A stretch of 64,000 nt of DNA from Silene latifolia (lineage: Eukaryota; Streptophyta; Magnoliopsida; Caryophyllales; Caryophyllaceae). Positions 22,846-31,587 of this stretch are shown piece by piece. The notes under the pieces were generated by a model. It had not been told where the DNA came from, made no database searches, and worked only from the letters and a program-made list of their open reading frames with translations. Location of the stretch: NCBI RefSeq assembly GCF_048544455.1, contig NC_133538.1:3018158-3082157 (forward strand), written 5' to 3'. Positions within the stretch are counted from its first letter, which is position 1. Every line of letters starts with the position of its first letter. Position numbers and translations under genes: made by a program.

Positions 22846-23910
22846 GAGCCCCCACTTTTACTGAGGCTTGGACAAGGCGAAAGTAAAAGTATAGCCATCA
22901 GGTCAATCGAAGATTACAACCTGACGACTATGGCGACGCAAGGCGGTACAAGGGGTCTGAACCAAGGACCTGTCATCGGGAACATTTTAGAGTCTGTCGA
23001 CTATCGGGGAGGGTCATTTAAAGTCTATTAGACTACGTAAGGAAGCTTGCCAGCTATAAAAAGAAACCATATTTGAGGTACTCCTAGGTGAAACGGGACT
23101 GAAAACGTTTCGACGAAGCTTTTGTCTGAATATAACTTGAGGTCTTAAGAAATTTCTTGACATTTCTGAAGGCTAAGTCCGAAGACAGCAGGACATTAAG
23201 AGAAACTGCTGGAGAACCTGCTTGCGTCGGTCTCAAGCGAAATTTGCTTCTGAGAAATTCGTGGGCTGTGAATGGCAACGAAATCTCGCTTGGGGAACAT
23301 ATAAAGTCTTGATTGTCAACAGCAAGACTGCAAAATATCGCTGGAGGAGCATATACTGACGACTAGGAACATCTTGATCGTCATAGGCAACACTGCAAAA
23401 TATTGCTAGGTAAATATATGGATGACTCTGTCGGGGTTGAATCATTCCTGGGGGAAATCTGCTTTGTCTGCTTCCAAACAAAATCCGCTTCTCGAGAAGT
23501 ACACTGGCTATAATGAACTCTCGCTGGGCATATAAAGGTATTGACAAAGGTGTGTTCTAAACACATTGGAAACCCGCTCGGTTGTTGCAAGCGAAATCTT
23601 GACGATAAAAAGGAATAAACTTGTGAACCGTGTTCAAAGGATCCTTGCTGGGAAAATAAGAAATATTGTGACGGTTTTGCAGTCTGTCAAAAATGCAGGC
23701 CTGGACAAAAAGAATGCCCAAGAGAGCCAAATATATGATATAAGATGTTGGACAAGAGGCGCACAAAGCTTGGGCCTACAAATAACAAACTTAGAACGAA
23801 CTTTCAAATTTGAGCGGAGAACTCACTAGGGAACATGCGCAGCAAGTTAAAAGCTACGGCTTTTGGAAGGGGCGTAGCTAGTGCTGCGTCCTTTCTTGGG
23901 AACGGTAGTA
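22846..23910 (-). other. Tat 3' UTR with polypurine tract and degenerate tandem repeats
   Basis: The minus strand just before the LTR reads AGTAAAAGTGGGGGCTC (22846-22862), a polypurine tract. The region beyond carries imperfect repeats, for example ACTGCAAAATAT at 23327 and again at 23392 (65 bp apart), each preceded by a 'cttgat.gtca' block. No protein similarity was recognised in the short frames. The right boundary is abrupt at about 23910, where Athila B sequence starts without an LTR end. Confidence 0.65.
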
Positions 23911-25228
23911 GTTTATTTTAGCATGTAGGTCGAGTCGGAACGGTACTAGTTCAATGATGACATTGCATTTTCATCTGTTTATGCCTAAGCCGTGCTTAAT
24001 TAACATGTTATTAGTAGAATCACATATGCATAATCTACGAGTTTTCGTTAAATATCTTGCTGAACTTTAAACTTTACTTAGATTTTTGGCAAACTACTTA
24101 TATTTCTGAGGTTTAGAGCTTATAACTGGTGACATTCATGCCCAGTTCATTTAGGATTTGTGAGTAGTTACTCCTTATAAGAAATGTTACATCAATATGT
24201 ATAAATATGAACTTAATCTGCTAAATACCTGTATGCATTCGATCTGTAGTTTGTTGACACATGTGGTAGAGGTCCCTTTTCTCATTTTGCCCATAAGCTT
24301 CACATAGCCAAAATAGCCTTTTGTCCCTTTAACTACATCCTATATTCAGCCTGCCTTTGTCAAGCTAGTAGTATTAGTCTTTGGGAGTGTTCTTATTATT
24401 TTGTTTATATTTGCCCTTATTGAGAATGTTGGTGAAATGATTGAAGGGAGAGAAAAGAAAAAGAAAAAAAAATGATTCAAAAAAAAAAAGAGGATCAGCC
24501 GATCGACCGTCCCACTTGGTCGATCGACTGCTTCCTGCAGTAGCGAAAGAAAATTCGAAAAAAATCACGTGATTGAATCTTCATTAGTTGGTGATTTTAT
24601 ATTTCCATGTTGTATTTGTATCTTATCGGGAGTTGACTAATTATGGAGATTGTGAGATTAGTGCTAATCATTAGCACCGTTTTGTATTGATTTATTTTGA
24701 GTAGGAGAGTTGGATGTTGTTATAATTTGGATATGTAGTTACTAGCTTGGCTTTAACTCCTCATATCCAAATTTATCTTAGCCCCTTCTTACCCATTACC
24801 TCACATATCCATATTTATCTCGGCATGTGTCATGGTCATTTGTTTGGTTGGAATGCATATGTATGGTTGTAGAGATTATTTTCATATTAGATTGCAGGCA
24901 TGTTCTTATAGGTCGTAGTTAGGTGAGAGTCATCACAAAATTACTTCTTTCTATCTTTCACATATATTCACCTGTGCTTATGTGTGATAAGAGCGACCCG
25001 TGAGAGTCCATAATGATAAGTCTCTATAGTTGGCAGTTCAGCAGTTTTTCACGACTACATAACTCGTTTGCATAATTCATATTGCTAATTGATTGTTGAT
25101 TTGTTGCATTAAATTGGTTTAGGCTTTACGGTTTGCATTTCGCTCTGAGATTGAACTCGTTCCATTAGGTTTTAAGATCGAGTCTAGTTCTTGCTTGGGG
25201 ACAAGCAAGGGTTTGGTTTGGGGAAGTT
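23911..25228 (+). mobile_element. Truncated Athila B copy, 3' UTR only
   Basis: Matches the 3' UTR of the fuller B element (about 30260-31587) closely, starting abruptly at 'gtttattttagcatg'. Contains palindrome pair 24498/24519, a purine-rich tract (24446-24490) and the GGGGAC stem-loop at 25190-25209. Everything upstream is missing. It shares the LTR at 25229 with the element to its right, as in a tandem produced by recombination between LTRs or internal regions. Confidence 0.8.
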
Positions 25229-26911
25229 TGATGTGTGTCTAATATATGATGTTTTGCACCTCATTTCACACGCATTTTAGAGCTCAATTGAGTAGTTTAT
25301 GCTACTATTTCCCTTGTTTCGTGTATTTCTTCCTTTTCGTGTGATTTTGTAGGAATGTGAAGAATATGGCGGAAAATGGACCAAATCTGCCCCGGAGTGT
25401 TTAGCATAAGATTTGACATGAAGTAAAGACTCGGGAAGCGAACTTAGTGCGCATTTCAAGGCCTGAAAGACATATTTGCGAGAGTTTAGAAGCGAACTAC
25501 CAGCTACAGTGGTCTATAGACTGACCTACATGGTCTATAAACTGTCCGAATGCTTCTCGACATTGCAGCCTTATTCATATAGCTAGATCTCGAGTTCTAG
25601 AGCAGATAATCAAGTGATTCCAATTGGAGGTAAAAGCTTATCCTCTTAGCTTTCCAACGCCGCGTAGAACGCTTGATTTGACCAAGTAACGAAGAAATGG
25701 CAGCTGTTTTAAGATCGGTGCGCGCTGCAGGAATCGTCAGAATGCAATTCTGTACAGCATTCTTGGTCGATCGACTGGTACAAGTGGTCGATCGACCACC
25801 CCACGAGCTGATGCGCAAGTTAAAAGATCGAGAATTCCAAAGCCCATTGTGATTAGGTTTAGGAATAAAGGTTACGCAGGATTATTCCTATATAACATAA
25901 CCTTTGTTTTCAGAATAGGATCAAGTTTTTATCATTAAGTTCTGAAGATACAATTCAATATCCATTAGTTTAGTTTAGCTTTCCGTCAATAAAGTTTTCT
26001 TTGCATTCGGTTTTGTTCATTCTCCTTCAATTGTCCCTACGGTATTTCTTTGTTCCTTCGTTAATACTCGCTGCTTTAATTCGTAGTATAGAATTGCTAG
26101 ATAGGATCCCAAAGCCGTATTATTGATTCATGTTAGTTATTTGTTTAATTATTTCAATTATGAATTCTTATGCTTTAATTCCAAATTTCATTGTCGTTAT
26201 TATCGTTTTTATGAGTAGCTAAATCAACCCCGCTAAGATGTAGGGGAGCTATAGTGTAGATGGCATAAATTATAGGCGATTTCGACTCATGGTATGATCG
26301 ATCAACCGGTACCCATGGTTGATCGACTGGTTACGCGTCTGGTTTTGCTTTGTTTGTTTCGTTACGTGCTTTATCTTTCAATGAGACCGGGAGGAGACTT
26401 GATAGATGCTCAAACTTGACCATCCGATAGATCGAGAGATAGGAATGGACAATAATTAACGAATTAAAACGACTAAATTGCTAAGATTGAGAGATATCGT
26501 GATTTAGTTTGCATTAGGAATCATTAATCAAGAACGAGAGTTAGTATTAATGAGACTTAGGGAATAGTAGCATAGGCCGAAAGGTAGCTACTATTTGACA
26601 TGGACTGAGAGGACTTGTTTTCCCCATCCTTCGCGACCGTATTTCGAAGTTACCTAGGATTATGTGCCATCGCAGCTATAGTGAACCGACCGTCTTAACA
26701 TTTTCCTTATTTACTTTTAATTGTTTATGTAGTTTATGTTTTAGACTTAGCCATAATTCATATCAAAACCCCCATCACTGTTACCGTTAGACTAAAATCA
26801 AAAAGCAACTATTATCTCCCTACCTCCCTGCGGATCGACCCTTACTACCGCTTGCTAGTTGTAGTTTAGTTTTATAAATATTATTTTTGGTACTCACTTC
26901 GACAGGTATCA
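25229..26911 (+). repeat. Athila B LTR, left copy
   Basis: 1683 bp, TGATGTG...GGTATCA, about 2% different by eye from 31588-33271. It follows a polypurine tract and is followed by a primer site, so it serves as 3' LTR of the truncated copy and 5' LTR of the next unit. Palindrome pairs: 25512/25533 (variant core GTCTATAGAC), 25766/25787 and 26297/26318. Confidence 0.9.
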
Positions 26912-26916
26912 AATTT

Positions 26917-26991
26917 TGGCGCCGTTGCCGGGGATCGAACCCGGGTCACCCGCGTGACAGGCGGGAATGTTTACCACTATACTACAACGAC
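26917..26991 (-). tRNA. tRNA-Asp(GTC)-like sequence with CCA, reverse-transcribed primer copy
   Basis: The minus strand of 26920-26991 is a 72-nt tRNA. Acceptor GTCGTTG pairs with CAACGGC, anticodon loop CTGTCAC (GTC, Asp), T-arm CCGGG-TTCGATC-CCCGG, B box GGTTCGATCC. The D stem has one mismatch. On the plus strand it begins with TGG (26917-26919), the complement of the added CCA, exactly where the primer site of the LTR at 26911 belongs. Nuclear tRNA genes do not encode CCA, so this is a DNA copy of a whole mature primer tRNA rather than an ordinary gene. No T-run terminator lies downstream on minus. Expression cannot be judged. Confidence 0.9.
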
Positions 26992-27283
26992 TGTATTTCG
27001 GACTTACCTAGGATTTTGTGCCATCACAGCTATAGTGAACCGACCGTCTTAGCATTTCTTTTATCATTGTTTACATCATTTGCTTCTATTATTCATTTAT
27101 TTAGCTTATGTCATTAGATTTAGTTATAATTCTCATCAAAACCCCCTCACTGTTACCGTTAAGACTAGAATTGAAAGCAACTATAAATTCCCTACCTCCC
27201 CGTGGTTCGACCCTCACTACCACTTGCTAGTTGTAGTTTGGTTTTATAAATATTATTTTTGATACTCACTTCGACAGGTATCA
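26992..27283 (+). repeat. Partial Athila B LTR (3' 290 bp)
   Basis: Repeats the last part of the LTR, beginning at 'gtatttcgg' (compare 26639) and ending GGTATCA at 27283. It is clearly more diverged from 26639-26911 than the two full B LTRs are from each other, so it came from a different subfamily member. Confidence 0.85.
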
Positions 27284-27288
27284 AATTT

Positions 27289-27307
27289 TGGCGCCGTTGT
27301 CGGGGCC
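27289..27307 (+). promoter_or_regulatory. Primer binding site, tRNA-Asp type (B)
   Basis: TGGCGCCGTTGTCGGGGCC, five bases after the partial LTR; close to the tRNA-Asp complement with three mismatches. Confidence 0.8.
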
Positions 27308-27453
27308 AGCGCTAGTTTTAGTTGTTTTTTATTTTAGTTTGTGTTTCGCCTCAAGGGAAGACTGAGTACCTTGAGGCAGTTCTTACCATTTCCTCTAGTG
27401 TTGTTTTGTTAGGTTCTACAGGTCCTATCTACAAGATTTTGAAGGGTGCACCC

Positions 27454-29459
27454 ATGTTCCATTCTCAAGAGCAGCAGGTGCCATTTTGTGGGAGATGCGG
27501 CGGAGCGGGACACACATCTGAGGCATGCAGAAGCCCTAAGGAGAAGATGTTTGCTTTTCATCAACTTCAGCTCGACAATTCGTATAATTACGATCCTACT
27601 TCACCGTATCAACCATATGTGCCTCCTTATGAAGTCCCACCACCATCCACTCCGTCAAAAAGAGTCAAATAATGAAGTTGCGAGTTGATAAGTCTAGTGC
27701 ACTTTGCTTATGGTAGAGGTACAGAAGAGTAATGCGGCGAATGAGGTCTCAATCGCGGAGCTGAAATCTCAATTTGCTACATTAGATAAGAATGCAGATC
27801 AGATACCGAGTCAATTTCACTCTCTGAATCAGCGTACTAAGGCTGTACATGCAATGACGCTGAGGAGCGGGTCTGCTCTTGATGGACATGAGAAAGCTGC
27901 TGAAAAAGGGAAGAAGAAAAAGGGCGAGAAAAAGACGATCAACAGTAATCAAGGTCGATCGACCACATCACCCAGTCGATTGACCAGTCCGCAAAATGAC
28001 ACAGCTTCTGGTACTGTTGAAACCAGTCGATCGACTGAACAACATGGTCGATCGACTGAGGAAGCAGCTGATGACGAACCATTCCATCCTCCAACGCCAG
28101 ACAACTTGAGGGACTACTTATTTCGGGGTACTACGGCTCCGAAATTATCAAGGCAAGATCCAAATGCTGATGGGTCAGTTCTGGTTCCAAGGTATGACCC
28201 TACGACGGTTAATGGTTCATTCTTAAGACGGTCTGAAGAAGGGTCAAGTTACAACAAAGACAAAGTAGTGGATTTTCAGCCTAAGTCCACTGATGCCGGT
28301 ATGAGAGACCTAGAGGAGAGGGCAAAGCTACTTCTGACAGCTCCTTATCCAGAAAGACTAGTGTCAACCAAAGATGAGGTAACGTTCGATAAATTCAAAG
28401 ATTAGTGCGTAGTCTTAATGTGCAAGTACCTTTCTTAGAGCTAGTTAATCAAGTACCTGCATATATGAAGTTTATGAGACAGTTGCTAGCTAAGAAAAGG
28501 TCTTTGAATGTTGTCGAGTCTGTCCAATTAACTAAGGAGTCTAGTTCATATTTAACTCACAAAGTCGCCCAGAAACCGTCCCACCTGGTAGTTTCTATGT
28601 CCCCTGTAATATTGGTACTTTCTCAATTGAGAAGGCACTATGTGATTTAGGGGCTAGTGTCAGTGTTATGCCCTTGAGTCTGGCTAAGAAATTGGGATTG
28701 ACTAGATTTTCTATTACCGACATGATCGGAAAATGGTCAGCCGTTCTGCGATTCGACCGATGAGGGGTCATAGAGAATGTGCCTGTTCAAATTGAAAAAT
28801 TCTTTTTCCCTGTTGACTTTGTTGTTTTGGATATTCCTGAAGATGTCAACACCCCAATTATTTTGGGAAGACCGTTTTTGCACACTGCTGGTGCAATAAT
28901 TGATGTAGGGGAAAGAACTTTGAGATTTAAGGTAGGGAAGCACTCTATTATGTTTGCCCAGTCCCCTAGGAAGAAAGACCCCATGTGGCCTATGACCTGT
29001 ATTATGATTTCTGAAAAGAAATCTTATTTTGTGCTTTCTGATGTGCCTGCCCCTGTGCCTATTCCTGTTATGACACCGCCGCCCCAGAATGGAAGCGAAT
29101 TGGAGGAAGATTCTTCTATTTTGATTGTTGCAGGAACTGGTTTGGGGAAGAAAGAACCGCGGATTGCTCCAGCCGTGAAGGAGCCAATCGTTCAAAGAGG
29201 CGGTTTGGGATGCCTAAGCTATGCGACTGACGAGGAGCTAGATGAGGAGCCCAAGAAGAAGGAGCCAGTCAAAATTTCGGAGTCGGATCTTGAGTGTGAG
29301 GAGCTAGAAGACAAGGGCCATGTTTGGGAAGATGCTAGAGATGATCCATTGAGTATCCCAGTCGGAGTAGAGTGGAGTCCAGCTTCTGAGATGAGCACTG
29401 CGAAAGCTACTTCATGTAGACAGAAGCCTTGGTCGGAGATTTTCCGCAGTTTCCGTTGA
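27454..29459 (+). pseudogene. Athila gag-protease remnant (B), frameshifted
   Basis: Starts at the ATG at 27454 with zinc knuckle CGRCGGAGHTSEAC. A stop at 27670 and frame changes follow. 27704-28405 reads AVHAMTLRSGSA, the GRST linker from pairs 27954/27975 and 28026/28047, and VVDFQPKSTDAG. 28405-28530 reads VPFLELVNQVPAYMKFMRQL. The protease follows: CDLGASVSVMPLSLAKKL (about 28639-28692) and VDFVVLDIPEDVNTPIILGR with HTAGAIIDVG (about 28814-28910). The last open frame, 28779-29459, continues past the protease into a segment shared with A1 (GTGLGKKE...GGLGCLSYATDEE). The capsid half of Gag and all polymerase domains are missing. This is a Gag-Pro-only element, now broken. Confidence 0.85.
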
Positions 29460-31587
29460 TCTATTCGTTTCTTAGACCTTTTAAAGACTATTTTATTGCT
29501 TTTAGACTATTTATCGTTTTTCGTGTGCGCGAGACTTCGCATTAATAAGTTTGCTTAGGATTTCATAGACTTTAGACTGTTGGGTTTTGCGCAATTTTGG
29601 GCGCGTTTTTATGTGCATTTACAGGTTATTAGACCAAGTTAACTCAATTCATTGAGTTAATTCGAAGAAAGAAGTCTGTTTAAATCAGTAGGTCGATCGA
29701 TCGACCTAGCCTAGGTCGATCGATCGCCCTCAGCAGTACAATACCCTCTGATCATCGTGAACTGGTCGATCGACCAGGAGCATCGGTCGATCGACCACTG
29801 TAGCTGTTGTACTTCTTTCTTCAATTTAATTCTTTGCACGTAATTTACCGCTTCATTTTTTTTTTCTCGGATAATGCACGGTATTTTCTGTCTTTTCAGG
29901 TACTTTATGGTAGCACTGCTGGCTACTAAAACCTCCTAGCTCACGCTGGTTTGGAGAGGTTTCCTTTTGCTGCGCTTAAAGTCTTGTGAGTTCTCAAGTC
30001 ACCTTCATGTCTTGTTTAGTTAATTTATCGCAAAATTCCCGTTTCCTTTTTATTTCATTACATGATTTTGCACAATGGGGACATTGTATGATTTGGTTTG
30101 AGGAAGGGTTTTGCGTTGCATTCATATGTTTTATTGCATTTCTGTTTCACGTTTATTGCACTTCAGTTTGCATTTGTTATTTCATTTCCTATATATATAT
30201 ATACAGAAAATCCAAAAAAATTGAAAAACTTCAAAAAAAAAAAAAAAAAATTTTGCACGTTTATTTTAGCATGTAGGTCGAGTCGGAACGGTAGTAGTTC
30301 AATGATGACATTGCATTTTCATTTGTTTATGCCTAAGCCGTGCTTAATTAACATGTTATTAGTAGAATCACATATGCATAATCTACGAGTTTTCGTTAAA
30401 TATCTTGCTGAACTTTAAACTTGACTTAGATTTTTGGCAAACTACTTATATTTCTGAGGTTTAGAGCTTATAACTGGTGACATTCATGCCCAGTTCATTT
30501 AGGATTTGTGAGTAGTTACTCCTTATAAGACATGTTACATCAATATGCATAAATATGAACTTAATCTGCTTAATACCTGTATGCATTCGGTCTGTAGTTT
30601 GTTGACACATGTGGTAGAGGTCCCCTTTTCTCATTTTGCCCATAAGCTTCACATAGCCAAAATAGCCTTTTGTCCCTTTAACTACATCCTATATTCAGCC
30701 TGCCTTTGTCAAGCTAGTAGTATTAGTCTTTGGGAGTGTTCTTATCATTTTGTTTATATTTGCTCTTATTGAGAATGTTGGTGAAATGATTGAAGGGAGA
30801 GAAAAGAAAAAGAAAAGAAAAAGAAAAAAAAAATGATTCAAAAAAAAAAGAGGATCAGTCGATCGACCGTCCCACTTGGTCGATCGACTGCTTGCTGCAG
30901 TAGCGAAACAAAATTCGAAAAAATCACGTGATTGAATCTTCATTAGTTGGTGATTTTATATTCCCATGTTGTATTTGTATCTTATGGGGAGTTGACTAAT
31001 TATGGAGATTGTGAGATTAGTGCTAATCATTAGCACCGTTTTATATTGATTTATCTTGAGTAGGAGAGTTGGATGTTGTTATAATTTGGATCTGTAGTTA
31101 CTAGCTTGGCTTTAACTACTCATATCCAAATTTATCTTAGCCCCTTCTTACCCATTACCTCACATATCCATATTTACCTCGGCATGTGTCATGGTCATTT
31201 GTTTGGTTGGAATGCATATGTATGGTTGTAGAGATTATTTTCATATTAGATTGTAGGCATGTTCTTATAGGTCGTAGTTAGGTGAGAGTCATCACAAAAT
31301 TACTCCTTTCTATCTTTTACATATATTCACCTGTGCTTATGTGTGATATGAGCGACCCGTGAGAGTCCATAATGATAAGTCTCTATAGTTGGCAGTTCAG
31401 CAGTTTTTCACGACTACATAACTCGTTTGCATGATTCATATTGCTAATTGATTGTTGATTTGTTGCATTAAATTGGTTTAGGCTTTACGGTTTGCATTTC
31501 GCTCTGAGATTGAACTCGTTCCATTAGGTTCTAAGATCGAGTCTAGTTCTTGCTTGGGGACAAGCAAGGGTTTGGTTTGGGGAAGTT
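29460..31587 (+). other. 3' UTR of Athila B
   Basis: Homologous to 18771-21006 of A1. Holds stem AAACCTC/GAGGTTT (29929-29962), the GGGGAC stem-loop (30072-30087), an A-run (about 30233-30250), palindrome pairs 29692/29715, 29765/29786 and 30858/30879, a purine-rich tract (about 30795-30850) and the GGGGAC stem-loop at 31549-31568 before the polypurine tract. No gene. Confidence 0.8.

Noticed and set aside
23566..23829. 87-codon frame in the Tat 3' UTR
   Set aside because: No recognised family; lies within degenerate tandem repeats.
26920..26991. Ordinary nuclear tRNA-Asp gene
   Set aside because: It carries the CCA complement and is fused exactly to an LTR end at the primer site; a reverse-transcribed primer copy explains this better.
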